NCBI GenBank assembly: GCA_025916135.1
Contig: CP104793.1
Location: 3,100,001 to 3,164,000, forward strand
Source of the DNA: Rhodobacteraceae bacterium D3-12
GTDB taxonomy: Bacteria; Pseudomonadota; Alphaproteobacteria; Rhodobacterales; Rhodobacteraceae
DNA length: 64,000 nucleotides
Direction: 5' to 3'
Shown: positions 10,986-20,844 of the stretch, one piece after another
Numbering within the stretch: the stretch's first letter is position 1
Layout of the letters: each line of letters starts with the position of its first letter
Position numbers and translations under genes: made by a program
Notes under the pieces: model-generated
The model's input: the letters and a program-made list of their open reading frames with translations, nothing else
Databases searched by the model: none
What the model was told of the DNA's origin: nothing

Positions 10986-11912
10986 CTAGCCCGCCTGCCC
11001 GCCTACTGCCTTTTGTTCAGCGGCCAGTCGATCGAACGGATCGGGTTGATCATCAAGCGTGCCGCCTTCGGCCGCCGAACGCCCGAAATCAGGCAAATAG
11101 ATCCCGTCTGTCCAGCTTTCCGGCAGGCGTGCAAGCCAACCGTCAACGCGATCCGCGCCGCGCTGCACTTTGCCGCGCAGGTTTGCCGCGCGATCGGGGT
11201 AGCGTTGTTGAAACCAATCCCACCGCGCGGCGGAAATTTCGGCGATCCGATCGGGGCCGACTGTGAGATAGGCGATAAGACCCACCCAGAAGAGAACAAA
11301 CACAACCGCCGGAATAAGCCATGGCCGCCAGACCATCACGACCAAAAACGCAAACAGCGCGATTTGCTTGCGAGTGGGGCGAAACTCTCTCACTGCCTTG
11401 AGCGCACGCTGTGTTAGCGTGAGGTTTGATACGTCGACCGAAACGCCCACCCCGTCGGAGGGGGCAGTCACGTCTTGTGCTGGCGAGCGCGTATCGGCAG
11501 CGATGGCTTTATTTCGACGGGGAAACAGGCCAACAAACCGCGCGCGCAAACGGGCGAACCGGCTTTCCAGGCTGCTGAGCGGGTGCCGCTCTGCCGGTTT
11601 GCGGCGGGTGAAGCTGCGCACCTTACTGGCCTTTTGCGGTTCTGGCGTATCTAGCGGCGGCAGGGCGTCTAGACCTCGCAGCGCGTGAGATTGCTGTTTG
11701 TTGGGAGGGTTTGAATGCGTCGCCCCGTAGTTTGACCGCACCAGCGCAGGTTCTTGGGCAGGCTCCTGTGCGCGAAGCGGTTTGGATGCCTTCGATTTGG
11801 GCGCGGCGCTCTGTTCGTCGGCCATCATCTGGCGGACGACGCTCAAGGTTTCATCAATAGGTTCTGCTATCGCGTCGCTATCGCGCGCGCTCTCTTTGAC
11901 GTGCTGTCCCAA
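10986..11912 (-). CDS. Hypothetical membrane protein
   Basis: Not recognised. The 308-residue product has a long, Ser/Pro/Arg-rich and probably disordered N-terminal half (residues 1-175). Two closely spaced hydrophobic segments follow (about residues 185-225, QIALFAFLVVMVW and IPAVVFVLFWVGLIAYL), joined by a short RPWL turn. The tail is soluble. The start appears to be TTG at 11912 with GAGG about 10 bases upstream; later in-frame starts are possible. It is co-directional with secE, 81 bases upstream of it, but a likely secE promoter lies between. It sits at the boundary between the polysaccharide locus and the ribosomal block and could belong to either. Confidence 0.6.
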   Translation of the reverse strand: MGQHVKESARDSDAIAEPIDETLSVVRQMMADEQSAAPKSKASKPLRAQEPAQEPALVRSNYGATHSNPPNKQQSHALRGLDALPPLDTPEPQKASKVRSFTRRKPAERHPLSSLESRFARLRARFVGLFPRRNKAIAADTRSPAQDVTAPSDGVGVSVDVSNLTLTQRALKAVREFRPTRKQIALFAFLVVMVWRPWLIPAVVFVLFWVGLIAYLTVGPDRIAEISAARWDWFQQRYPDRAANLRGKVQRGADRVDGWLARLPESWTDGIYLPDFGRSAAEGGTLDDQPDPFDRLAAEQKAVGGQAG

Positions 11913-12110
11913 CGCTTGTTGGCCTCTTCAATTGGAAGAGTCTTTTGTTAAAAAGACCCAGGCGCCCCCAGCCCAGATACATTCGCGATACCTCCACTCT
12001 GCGGCCTTGCGATGGCAAAATCATGGCCTAAATGTGGCAAGAACCGGTAAATCTCGCCTTATTGGCGCGAGTCTCGTGAAATAAAAGGGCTTGCCTGGAG
12101 CGTTCGGTTT

Positions 12111-13115
12111 CTACGCCTGTGCAGCGCTTGGCGGATTGAGAAGATGGCTCATTGCTCTTTTCCAGCTCGCGGCAAAGACGTCTTCGGCTCTGCGGTTCGA
12201 ATGGGTGTTCGGAGCCAGTTGAGGTTTGCGGCCTGCCAGCTTCGAGATTGCGCGGGACCATGTATTGGCATCATCGGACATCACAACTGTGGCGCCGTTT
12301 TCGATATGGTCTTTGAGCCCGTCGACATTATTCAGAAGCACGGGTCGTTTCGCTTGCAGGGCCTCGGCGGCAACAAGGCCATATGCCTCCCAGCGCGAGG
12401 GCATCAACACGGCGTCCAAACTGGAAAGCACCAACGATGGGTTGGACCAATAGCCCATAAATTTGATGCGGCTATCAGATTTGGCGAGCTCCTGCAGCGC
12501 GGCTTCCTCCGGGCCTTTACCATAAAAACGCAGCTCAATGCTCGGGTCTTCGGTTTTCTTGAAAGCCTCGATCAGAACATCAAAGCCCTTTTGCCGGTCC
12601 ATCCGCCCGATCGCGCCAAAGACTTTCACGGCGCCTTTTGGTGCGCTCAGCTTGCGAAAAGGCTCATAGGGGACTGTTGACTGGATGACAGCAAGCTGTG
12701 TCGGACGGACGAGGCCTGCCGTTGCCAACCATTGGCCTTGAGCATGGCTTACAGCGACAATTTGGTCGTAGAGCGCATAAGTCGTGCGAAGCAGCGTCGC
12801 AAAGCGGCCCTTTCTTTTCACATTATGCTTTAGAAAACCGTCAGAATAGCTGTGTTCAACATGCATCATAGGCACCGTCGGGTTGAGCGCACGCAGCGTG
12901 ATATGGCAAGGCAATGTTCGCCAGCTCACAGAGAGATGCGAGACAATTACATCCGCTTTGATCCTGCCGATTTTGGTTGTCCCACGGCGGATATACTTTA
13001 CCTCGTGATGCGCATCTTGCGCCATCAGCTCGCAGGTTTTGATGTGATCAAGCACGCGCGTAACGCCGCCAGCGGTTTCATCATCACACAGGTGAATAAC
13101 TGTTTTACGGGTCAT
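12111..13115 (-). CDS. Glycosyltransferase family 4 (GT-B fold)
   Basis: A 334-residue nucleotide-sugar-dependent glycosyltransferase, presumably acting at the cytoplasmic face on the polysaccharide repeat unit. The N-terminal half starts MTRKTVIHLCDDETAGGVTR. The C-terminal half carries the GT4 donor-binding signature FGAIGRMDRQKGFDVLIEAF and MPSRWEAYGLVAAEAL, with the retaining-enzyme EX7E-type Glu residues. ATG at 13115 overlaps the stop of the upstream GT2 gene (TAATG), showing translational coupling. It is the last gene of the minus-strand unit flippase-GT2-GT2-GT4. Sugar specificity cannot be read from sequence. Confidence 0.9.
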   Translation of the reverse strand: MTRKTVIHLCDDETAGGVTRVLDHIKTCELMAQDAHHEVKYIRRGTTKIGRIKADVIVSHLSVSWRTLPCHITLRALNPTVPMMHVEHSYSDGFLKHNVKRKGRFATLLRTTYALYDQIVAVSHAQGQWLATAGLVRPTQLAVIQSTVPYEPFRKLSAPKGAVKVFGAIGRMDRQKGFDVLIEAFKKTEDPSIELRFYGKGPEEAALQELAKSDSRIKFMGYWSNPSLVLSSLDAVLMPSRWEAYGLVAAEALQAKRPVLLNNVDGLKDHIENGATVVMSDDANTWSRAISKLAGRKPQLAPNTHSNRRAEDVFAASWKRAMSHLLNPPSAAQA

Positions 13116-14110
13116 TAGAGGGCTCCTTGGCGGAATTTGAAAGTTGCGATTGAAATGGCACGCTCGAGTGTTTGCGGCCCGAGTTTGACGAGCAGCAGCA
13201 TGCCGGCCCATGTCGCAATTGATTTGAGCGGTTCTTCGATGAAGGGACGTTTTGATGTGTTGATCCACTGTTTCGCAAACCGCCCTGCGCGGTCAGCATC
13301 AAGTGATTTGATCGCACGACGGCAAAGGTAGCGAAGCTGATAGGCGCGCGCGGCGGGCAAATGTTCGCGAAAGAAGCCTTGATCCAGAGGCGTCAATTTG
13401 CGAACCATCTGCTCCCAAGCTTGCATTTGCGGTTCGGTCGCCGCGGACAAACCATTTGAGTTTATCCGATACTTTGTCAGCAGCCCCGGGATACCTTCAA
13501 ATGTCCAGCTGGTGGTCAGAGCGATACGGAGCCAGCATTCGATGTCTTCGGACTGGCGAAAAGTTTCATCGAAATACCAGTCGCGGCTTGTCTCGTGTTC
13601 AGGCCGGTATGCGATCTGATCGAACACCTCACGGCGCGCAACAAGTGACGAGCCGTTCCCAATGGGGTTGCGCTTAAAAATATGCGCGGTTGAGATATTT
13701 TTCAGCGTGGGGCGCTGAGCTTGACCAAGAGGCTGGCCAAAATCGTCGATCAGGGCAGATCCTGCATAGCTCAACCCGACCTTCGGGTTTTTCTTCAAAT
13801 GCGCAGCATGCCCGGCGAGTTTGGCAGGCTCCCACAGATCATCTGCGTCGCAAAACCCGATGATCTCACCGCGCGCCGCAGCGATCCCCGAGTTGCGCGC
13901 CCCCGCAAGACCGCGGTTCTTTTGGCGAACAACACGAATGCGAGGGTTTGCAACGAACCCTTCAAGCAATTCCTGTGTCTGATCTGTTGATCCATCATCG
14001 ACGACAATGATCTCATACGACTCATAAGTTTGGGCCAAGAGTGATGTCAGCGTAGCCGCAAGAGTGGCCGCAGAATTATAGGCAGGGACGACAATAGATG
14101 CATGTGGCAT
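13115..14110 (-). CDS. Glycosyltransferase family 2
   Basis: An inverting GT-A glycosyltransferase of 331 residues. Motifs are ASIVVPAYNSAATLAATL near the N-terminus, IIVVDDGSTDQTQELL, and the metal-binding IIGFCDADDLWEPAKL. ATG at 14110 (MPHASIVVPAYN) is chosen because AAGGA lies 7 bases upstream; a GTG 18 bases earlier overlaps the preceding stop but lacks a site. The C-terminal 100 residues are basic and helical. It lies in an operon with another GT2 upstream and a GT4 downstream, so it likely adds one sugar of the repeat unit. Confidence 0.9.
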   Translation of the reverse strand: MPHASIVVPAYNSAATLAATLTSLLAQTYESYEIIVVDDGSTDQTQELLEGFVANPRIRVVRQKNRGLAGARNSGIAAARGEIIGFCDADDLWEPAKLAGHAAHLKKNPKVGLSYAGSALIDDFGQPLGQAQRPTLKNISTAHIFKRNPIGNGSSLVARREVFDQIAYRPEHETSRDWYFDETFRQSEDIECWLRIALTTSWTFEGIPGLLTKYRINSNGLSAATEPQMQAWEQMVRKLTPLDQGFFREHLPAARAYQLRYLCRRAIKSLDADRAGRFAKQWINTSKRPFIEEPLKSIATWAGMLLLVKLGPQTLERAISIATFKFRQGAL

Positions 14111-14127
14111 GGAAAGTTCCTTTGTCA

Positions 14128-15045
14128 CTATGAAAACAGGGGGCGGGTGATGAAACGCGGCAGGATCAAAACGCCAAGAGCAGCGCTCAGCGTAAGTGCT
14201 CCGCGTCGCGGCGATGTGAAGAAGCCAGCGGGGCTGGCTGCCAAAGCTTCCAGAACGTAACGAAGCGGCAAAAGGCGATTGCCCATGCGCAAGGCGCGAC
14301 GCGCGAGATAGCGGCTATAGATGGCTTGGCTTTTCTTGCTTGGTGTTGCTCCGAGAGCCACTGCGCTTTGCACCACGATTTGTCGTGATGTTTCCATTGC
14401 GCCAAGATCAGAGGAGAGACCGTTGGGGCTTGTCCGGTAGTAGGTGTGCAACGCGTTTAGACCGCTAAACCGGTGCCCGGCGCCGACGACGCGCACCAAC
14501 CACTCCAGGTCTTCATTGTGCACCATATCTTCGCAAAACCCGCCAGACGCCAAGAACGCGTTTCGGCGAAAATTGATGTTGGACGCAGTGCAGACAGGGT
14601 TTTCACCCAACAAAATATCGACTGTCAAATCCGACTGCGGCACCTTGGAAAGCACGGTGGCATCACCCGGAACGACGCTGAAAAACGCGATCTGGCCGAA
14701 TGCACCTGTCACTGTTTCATCTTGGAACGCTGTTTGGAGCGAACGCAGCTTTGAAGGGTGCCAAATGTCATCTGCGTCACAGAAAGACAGCAGAGGTGCG
14801 CGAGCGAGATTTTTCGCGCCGTAGTTTCGCGCTGCACTCGGCCCTTTTGACAGGTTGAAAACCAAGCGAATGCGTTCATCGTGCTGTGAAAATTCGCGAA
14901 TGATTTCGCGAGTTTCATCTGTCGATCCGTCATCGATGCAAATAGCTTCCCAATCAGACACCGTCTGCGCCTGAAACCCTTTGAGCGTTTGTGCGATCGT
15001 TTTCTCAGCGTTGAAGCATGGAATGATGATAGAGAATTGCGGCAT
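14128..15045 (-). CDS. Glycosyltransferase family 2
   Basis: A second GT2 enzyme, 305 residues, clearly related to its downstream neighbour in its first 150 residues: FSIIIPCFNAEKTIAQTL, AICIDDGSTDETREIIREF and LLSFCDADDIWHPSKL. The shared arrangement suggests an old duplication. A GGAGG ribosome-binding site lies within the last codons of the flippase gene, so the two are tightly linked. The final about 40 residues are hydrophobic and basic and may touch the membrane. It is predicted to add a sugar to the lipid-linked repeat at the cytoplasmic side. Confidence 0.9.
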   Translation of the reverse strand: MPQFSIIIPCFNAEKTIAQTLKGFQAQTVSDWEAICIDDGSTDETREIIREFSQHDERIRLVFNLSKGPSAARNYGAKNLARAPLLSFCDADDIWHPSKLRSLQTAFQDETVTGAFGQIAFFSVVPGDATVLSKVPQSDLTVDILLGENPVCTASNINFRRNAFLASGGFCEDMVHNEDLEWLVRVVGAGHRFSGLNALHTYYRTSPNGLSSDLGAMETSRQIVVQSAVALGATPSKKSQAIYSRYLARRALRMGNRLLPLRYVLEALAASPAGFFTSPRRGALTLSAALGVLILPRFITRPLFS

Positions 15046-15048
15046 TGT

Positions 15049-16283
15049 TTAAGCCTCCAGAGGCGTGCTGCGAAAAGCCAAAGCGAAGGCTGGTGCAGAG
15101 GCACAGAAAAGGATGATTGCGGTGAGCGTGACGTAGCCGGCGGCAACATGGGTGAGCCCGTAAGGCGCCAACGCCGCGACATTCAGGAGAAGTGCTGCCG
15201 TAAGGGCGATGGTGACTTTAAGCTCAATGTCCGGGCGATTGTTGGCGCGATACCAGCCCGCAGCAGAGGCCCAAAGCGTAGACGGGATTGCCACAATGCA
15301 AAGGATCGAAACAATCGGGCTAATGTCGCCCCAGCCGTCACCGAACAGGATCGGGACATAGAGCGGCGCGAGAGCGGCCTGCAACAGGACTGTCGGAACA
15401 ACCAAAAGCATCGGAAGCGTTATGCTCTGCCTCAGGGCCAGAACCTTGTCTTCCGCTTTGCACAGATGCGGAAATACGATGGTTGAAAGCGCAACAGAAA
15501 CCGAGTTCGCAATGCTCAGGCCCGCGTTGAAAGCCATAAAATAGAGGCCCAGAATCTCGGTCCCATAAACGCACCGACGATCACTTTGTCAGCTTGTAAA
15601 CGAACGGATTTGACGATCTCGGTCCCAAGAACTGATTTGCCAAAGCTAACGAAGGGCTTCACCGGCGCAAATCCTGCTGCCGCCCTTGGCTGCCAGGGGT
15701 GAAGCTTGCGCTGTGCGATAAGCCAGAACGGCGCGGTCAGGACCCGCGGCAAAACAAGCGCGAGCGGATTAGCCCATACGAGAGCCAAGACCACGGCGAT
15801 GAGGTTAGCCCCGACGATCTGAGCACCCGAAATAGCCGCGGTTTGCTTGAAGGCACCGGCACGCATTGCAAGCGCGACCTGCACTAGCCCGCCCGGCATA
15901 AACAGATATTCAACTGCGAGCAGCGCAATGAGAGCCGCCAAAACGGCATTGCCAACTGTCGCGTAGACAACCAGAGCCACAACCATTTGCATCGCAAACA
16001 AGCCGATGCACCACGCCCAAAATATCTTGTGCGCTGTGTTGCAGGTGCGATCCAACTCATGGTTGCTTGCGGCGATAATGCGTTGGCCAACACCGTTTTC
16101 AGTGAGGGACTTTACGATATCGCTTGCGGCCATAGCCGCGGCGGCAACACCGATCTCTTTCAACTCGAGCGTTCGGGCGACTGCCACGACGACGAGAATC
16201 CTTGAAACCTTTGCGGCGACTTCTGAGGCGCCGTAGGCTAGCAGGCCGGCCGTCATTGTTTTAAGTTGTGATGCAGGTTGCAT
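15049..16283 (-). CDS. Wzx-like polysaccharide flippase, interrupted by one frameshift
   Basis: A multi-spanning membrane protein of about 411 residues, of the oligosaccharide flippase (MOP/PST) family, which moves the lipid-linked repeat across the inner membrane. The first part (from 16283, MQPASQLKTMTAGLLAYGAS) has the family start and runs to VGAFMG. The remainder continues in another frame as EILGLYFMAFNAGLSIANSV to the stop at 15049. The break is near 15562, where a CC probably should be CCC, restoring MGPEILGLYF. About 10-12 hydrophobic segments are visible. It is first in the unit with the three glycosyltransferases and diverges from wza across a 197-base gap holding a palindromic operator. 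Confidence 0.85.
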
Positions 16284-16380
16284 GTTGGTATCCGATTAAT
16301 GAGTAACCGTTGTTTAACGTCGTCAATGGGTTGGTGTCTCGGACACAGGAGGACAGAAAACAGAGAGGGCGGATGTGCCC

Positions 16381-16398
16381 CCTATCCGTCCGGATAGG
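16381..16398. promoter_or_regulatory. Operator palindrome, site 1 (flippase/wza divergent gap)
   Basis: CCTATCCGTCCGGATAGG is a perfect palindrome (CCTATCC-N4-GGATAGG). It lies 82 bases before the wza start and 97 bases before the flippase start in the divergent gap. It is the best of four matching sites in this locus and has the size and form expected for a NarL/LuxR-type response regulator dimer. Confidence 0.7.
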
Positions 16399-16480
16399 TC
16401 AGTTGTTCCAAAGCGCCCTCGGCAGAATTGGGCGCAGTTGTTAGGGCTAGCGGAGACAAAAAAGCTATCGTGAGTGTGAA

Positions 16481-17673
16481 ATGAAAAAACCTGTTAAAGG
16501 GGCATCAATCTTCGCCGCCATCATGAGCCTGAGCAATTGCGCGAGCCTTGAAGCGCCCAAGAACATTGAGCACATCGCAACCGGCAAAGGCTATCAGGCG
16601 CAATACCGCGCGCCGACAAAACGCAGCTCTGAAGCTCAGTTTTTACGGTCCGCCGCAATGAACGCGGCGAAATGCCTTCCTTTACGTGGAGGCAAAGGCG
16701 GCAAAGGCATGAACACGCTCGCCGGCGAGCGCCTGACGCGCAATGACCTCGTCGAAATTTTCGTCAGCGATGACGACACGTTTAGCGGCTCTTATGTTGT
16801 CTCGCGGGATGGCACTCTCAAGCTTCCCTTCCTGCGACCGATACAAGCGCAAGGGCGGCTGTCATCTGATATTGAAAGAGACATCGCATCGGGTCTCTTG
16901 TCGGGCGACTACTTCATTGAACGCCCGCGCGTATCCGTTCGCGTCAAGGATTTTTCATCCGTGACGGTTGGTGTTTCAGGAGCTGTTTTCGAGCCGCATG
17001 CCGTCGAGATCGGTGCAATCGCAGGTGATCGCGTTGATGGGCGCAGGCAAGATGCTCTCGGAGCTTCGTCCGAGGGGCGCAACCTATCTGCAGCCCTTAG
17101 AGCCGCGGGGGTATCCGGCCAGATGCAGATATCTCGGCGATAGAACTGCGGCGTGCGGATAAACTGTACAAGCTTGATATGCGCGGTGTTTTTGAAGGTG
17201 AAAACAACGTGGACATCATGCTTTTGTCGGGCGACGAGGTGAGCGTGCCCAGTCGACAGTGCTTCCAGGATAACTTGATGCGACCAAGCCCGATTAGCCC
17301 TCCCGGTATATCGCTGTTTGTCTCTAATCTGACGCAACCCGCGACAGGCAATGCTGTTTCGGCAAATAGCAACGAAACGCGTCAGGTTCCCTATGGGACG
17401 CGCTATCTTCAAGCGGCGATTAACATCAACTGTGTAGGTGGCGCCAAGACGACCAGCGCAAACCGCTCGGCGGTCCTGTTCTCGCGCAATCCTGAAACCA
17501 AGGTTTCCGTCGTAATTGAGCGCAACATCGAGCAGTTGCTGCGACGCCCGGAGCGTGACGACTTTGACCCCTATTTGCTCCCCGGCGACGCGATCGCATG
17601 CTATGACAGCTCGGTTACAAACGTCACCGAAGTTGGACGTGTTCTTGGCGTGTTGAGCTTAGGCGGGCTTTAG
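16481..17673 (+). CDS. Wza-like polysaccharide export lipoprotein, interrupted by one frameshift
   Basis: Outer-membrane export channel protein of the Wza/KpsD family, about 397 residues once repaired. The N-terminus MKKPVKGASIFAAIMSLSNC is a lipoprotein signal with the Cys at residue 20. The polysaccharide export domain (about 80-165) includes LTRNDLVEIFVSDDDTF and SYVVSRDGTLKLPFL, followed by SLBB-like segments. The frame breaks at the G run 17107-17111. One more G gives AAGGIRPDADISAIELRR, which joins the second half smoothly. The gene stands alone on the plus strand with an operator palindrome 82 bases upstream. Its role is to conduct the finished polymer across the outer membrane. Confidence 0.85.
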
Positions 17674-17680
17674 GCCTCGA

Positions 17681-20203
17681 CTAGGCGCGCTCTTTGAACG
17701 CGCCTAGTGTTTTTTCCCACAGCTCGGGGAGTATACCGACCAGCCGTTCAACTTCGGCGAGGTCTTTTGCTCTGGCCGCGTTTTCAAGGGCGTTGAGCTG
17801 GGAAGCAAAGTCTTTCGCCCCCAGAGTGGCCGCCGTCCCGGCGACCTTGTGTGCGACCTCGACTACCTCGTCAAATTCAAGCGAGGCAACATTCAAGTTT
17901 TCCGCCATCATGCGAGTCACCTCTTTGTTCAGGCGATCTATAAACAACTCGTATTGCTCTTGCCCGATCATCTCGCGCATTTCGGATAAATGCTGCTCTG
18001 ACAACAGATGACTATCCGCATTCTTTTGCATGCCCCAAGTGTTTGACACATGGCTGAGCGCGCCTTCTGTCAGGGGCTTGGTGATCACATCGTTCATGCC
18101 ATCAGCTAGGAACATCTCCTGCTCGTTCGCTAGAACATTCGCGGTCAAAGCGACGATAGGAGTGTCATTTGATGCACCGTTTCCTGCCCGAATAACTCTT
18201 GTGGCTTCACGTCCATCCATAACAGGCATGCTGATATCCATGAGGATAAGATCATACTTATGCGCGTCGGCAAAATCGACGCCAGCTTTGCCGTTGGCGG
18301 CAACTGTGACCGAATGACCCATTTTCACCAACATTTCAGTCGCCACGAAACTGTTAATTTCGTTGTCCTCAACCAGCAAAATATCCAAGGGTTTTGCTGA
18401 TGGCGTCTTGAGTTCTGCCGACAGGTCGGATGTAGGCTCCTCAACAGCAGTCACAGGCACAGTAACTGTAAACTTGCTGCCAATTTCCGGCGCACTTTCA
18501 ACTTCGATACGCCCCTCTAGGGCTGTTACGAACCGCTTTGCGATGCCAAGGCCCAGGCCTGTTCCACCAGCCTCACGGTTGTAGGACGCATTGCCTGTGA
18601 CAAAATCCTCAAAAATCGTGTCTATTTGCTCAGGCGGGATCCCGACACCTGAATCACGCACTGTGATAACGACTTCTTCGGCGCCACTGTCTGTTTTAAC
18701 AAACTCAACCCCAACGCTGACCCTGCCGTTTTGCGTGAACTTGATGGCGTTTCCGATCAGGTTCACAAGGATATGCTGAAGCTTGCGGTAGTCGGTTTTG
18801 ACCCAAGAAACAGGGTCGCCCACCCAGCCCCACTCGAGCATTGTACCATTTTGCACCGCTGCTCCGCTTAGGCTGTTCACGATTTCCTCAAGCAAGGCGC
18901 TTAAGTCAACCGGCGCAAGGCGAATTTGCAGTTTCCCTGATTCATACGACAGCACGTCCAAAACATCGGAGATGTGGTTCATCAGCAAGCCGCCCGATGC
19001 TTCCATGTTCTCGATATATTTTGTTTGTTTTGCGGATAGCTTGGTTGACCTGATGAGGGTCAGGTTGCCCAATAACCCGTTGAGAGGCGTACGGATTTCG
19101 TGGCTCATTGTCGCCAGAAAGCGCGCCTTTGCGCGCTCTCCTTCAAGAGCACGGTCACGGGCTTTTATGAGCTCCTCATCTGCCGCCACTTTATCGGAGA
19201 TATCGCGAAGGAACGCGATAAAAACTTCTCCATCCCTCGTTTTGGCTGATTGTATCGCCACTTCGACCGGGAAAATCGTGCCGTCTTGACGCAGCGCTTC
19301 CAACTGCACGCGGCCTTTGCCGATCACTTTTTCGCCGTGATCACGCATCCTCTGCATGCCCTGATTGTGTGCATCCCGTAGCTTCTCGGGGACAATCAGT
19401 TCACCAAGCGGTTTGCCGATGGCATAGTCACGCGGATAGCCAAAAGTGCTTTCCGCCGCCGTGTTGTAGTCTAGAATTCTACCCGATGAATCACTCACGA
19501 TTACCGCGTCGAGCGACGTGCTTGTGATGATCTTCATGCGTTCGCTTGCACGGTTAAGCTGAACAATTCCTTTGGCGTTCCTGCGAGCAAGAACTCCGAG
19601 GTAGATAGCGAGAACTATGAGAGCGATTGCGAGCGTTGCTGCCGCGATCGCCATTTGTCCAAGCGTGTTCGCCAGAGTTTCCCTGCGCCGGTCGGACTCT
19701 GCCGCAAAGTGCATCAAGCCCGAGTTTGCCAAACTTCGCACAAACGGGCGCACAGCATTCGCTTCGTCCATCAGATTGGGCAGCGACGCCACAAGTGTGC
19801 TGTCCTGTGCATCGATGATCGGCAGTATCTCATCCAGAAATACCTGCGCTTTCTTGAGATTTAGCGCAAAAGTCGTGCCACGCCTAAGCTCATCATAGAT
19901 CTGAGACTGGCTAAGCGTTTTTATGCGGCTGTAGAAAATATCATACTTTCGGCGCAACAGAGACAGGTCCGGCGTCGTCTGGTTAGCGGCGACCGACAGC
20001 TCGATATCAAAGTCCAGAAACTCGACCTCAGCTTGCGTCAAAGACCATTGAACATTGTCCGAGTCTGCCGAATTCAGCAGCTTCATGTCTCGGGTGATAT
20101 TCATCCCCAAGTATGAAATGGCGACAGCGGTGGTCGCGACCAAGAAAAACAGAGACAGTATTCTCAAGTAATAGTTCGACTTGGTTCGACTCATCTTGGG
20201 CAT
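17681..20203 (-). CDS. Hybrid histidine kinase (PAS-HisKA-HATPase-REC-HPt)
   Basis: An 840-residue inner-membrane sensor kinase. A first membrane segment lies at about 11-33, then a periplasmic region of about 145 residues, and a second segment at about 180-206. A PAS domain (about 220-340), HisKA with the phosphorylated His368 in MSHEIRTPLNG, and HATPase (about 470-585, NLIGNAIKF, GGTGLGLGIAK) follow. A receiver domain has Asp656 in LILMDISMPVMDG and Lys709 in ITKP. A C-terminal HPt domain has His785 in VEVAHKVAGTAATLG. It is the complete phosphorelay architecture lacking only an output regulator. The LuxR-type regulator at 23.4 kb is the natural candidate. It starts 30 bases after a small exported protein gene and is probably co-transcribed with it. 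Confidence 0.92.
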   Translation of the reverse strand: MPKMSRTKSNYYLRILSLFFLVATTAVAISYLGMNITRDMKLLNSADSDNVQWSLTQAEVEFLDFDIELSVAANQTTPDLSLLRRKYDIFYSRIKTLSQSQIYDELRRGTTFALNLKKAQVFLDEILPIIDAQDSTLVASLPNLMDEANAVRPFVRSLANSGLMHFAAESDRRRETLANTLGQMAIAAATLAIALIVLAIYLGVLARRNAKGIVQLNRASERMKIITSTSLDAVIVSDSSGRILDYNTAAESTFGYPRDYAIGKPLGELIVPEKLRDAHNQGMQRMRDHGEKVIGKGRVQLEALRQDGTIFPVEVAIQSAKTRDGEVFIAFLRDISDKVAADEELIKARDRALEGERAKARFLATMSHEIRTPLNGLLGNLTLIRSTKLSAKQTKYIENMEASGGLLMNHISDVLDVLSYESGKLQIRLAPVDLSALLEEIVNSLSGAAVQNGTMLEWGWVGDPVSWVKTDYRKLQHILVNLIGNAIKFTQNGRVSVGVEFVKTDSGAEEVVITVRDSGVGIPPEQIDTIFEDFVTGNASYNREAGGTGLGLGIAKRFVTALEGRIEVESAPEIGSKFTVTVPVTAVEEPTSDLSAELKTPSAKPLDILLVEDNEINSFVATEMLVKMGHSVTVAANGKAGVDFADAHKYDLILMDISMPVMDGREATRVIRAGNGASNDTPIVALTANVLANEQEMFLADGMNDVITKPLTEGALSHVSNTWGMQKNADSHLLSEQHLSEMREMIGQEQYELFIDRLNKEVTRMMAENLNVASLEFDEVVEVAHKVAGTAATLGAKDFASQLNALENAARAKDLAEVERLVGILPELWEKTLGAFKERA

Positions 20204-20233
20204 GAACTACCACCGTTTTTCCTGAGCCTGAGC

Positions 20234-20739
20234 TTACTGCGTGATTTCTATTTTTGCGAGTTGCCAAATGCTTTTGGAGTATGTCACTTCGGTGCGGTAA
20301 CGTGCGCTTGAGTCATAAGGGAAAACAATCCAAAGAGGGCCTTATCCCTTACTGACATGAGATCGCCATTACGTTTGTAGGCCAGCATCGCGCCCCCGGG
20401 AACAGCGTCTTTCACAGAAAACTCAACGGCATAGTCGTTAAGTGCGATCGCCTTAATCACTCCGCTTGTCACGCCGAGCGACGTCATCAGAGTGGCCAGT
20501 TCTACACCTTCAAAGGTTTGAGTGCCTTCTGTCCAGATGGTCGTCGTTTCAAATTTCGTGGCCCCCAACTCCGCCAGATCGCCCAAGGTATACTCTACTT
20601 TACCGTCAGCATTCGGCGCGGAAATGTCTCCCGTCACGGTTAGAATGGTTTCGCTTTTTGTGCTTGCAGCGGTGTCGGCCAAAAGTGTCGCGGGTAGTGA
20701 AATTGCGAGAAGGCAAACTGTTATAAACTTGCTTATCAT
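20234..20739 (-). CDS. Exported small molybdopterin-binding-fold protein, frameshifted
   Basis: A secreted protein of about 168 residues. ATG at 20739 (MISKFITVCLLAISLP, cleavage near LLA-DT) has AAGGAG upstream. The body resembles the sulfite-oxidase-like molybdopterin-binding domain family: ILTVTGDISA, FETTTIWTEGTQTFEGV, YAVEFSVKDAV. As called the frame ends at 20284 with an unrelated tail. Adding one G near 20340 (AAGGCCC to AAGGGCCC) gives DKGPLWIVFPYDSS ... YSKSIWQLAKIEIT, the expected family ending, with the stop at 20234. I see no obvious cofactor cysteine, so it may sense or bind rather than catalyse. It sits 30 bases before the hybrid kinase gene and has an operator palindrome 76 bases upstream. 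It may be a periplasmic partner of that kinase (inference). Confidence 0.75.
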
Positions 20740-20811
20740 GGCGTGTGGCTCCTTGTTTGAGCGCACCATAGAGATATGATGCTTATCTGGCTTGTTCTAT
20801 TCGGGATAGCC

Positions 20812-20837
20812 GCGACCTACCCTTTCGGATAGGTCGC
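20812..20837. promoter_or_regulatory. Operator palindrome, site 2 (upstream of the kinase operon)
   Basis: GCGACCTACCC and GGATAGGTCGC form 11-base arms with one mismatch around TTTC. The core (20816-20833) matches CCTATCC-N4-GGATAGG at 13 of 14 positions. It lies 76 bases upstream of the exported protein and hybrid kinase unit and only 8 bases past the galU stop. A shorter imperfect copy, CTATTCGGGATAG, adjoins at 20797-20809. Confidence 0.65.
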
Positions 20838-20844
20838 TCTTTCG

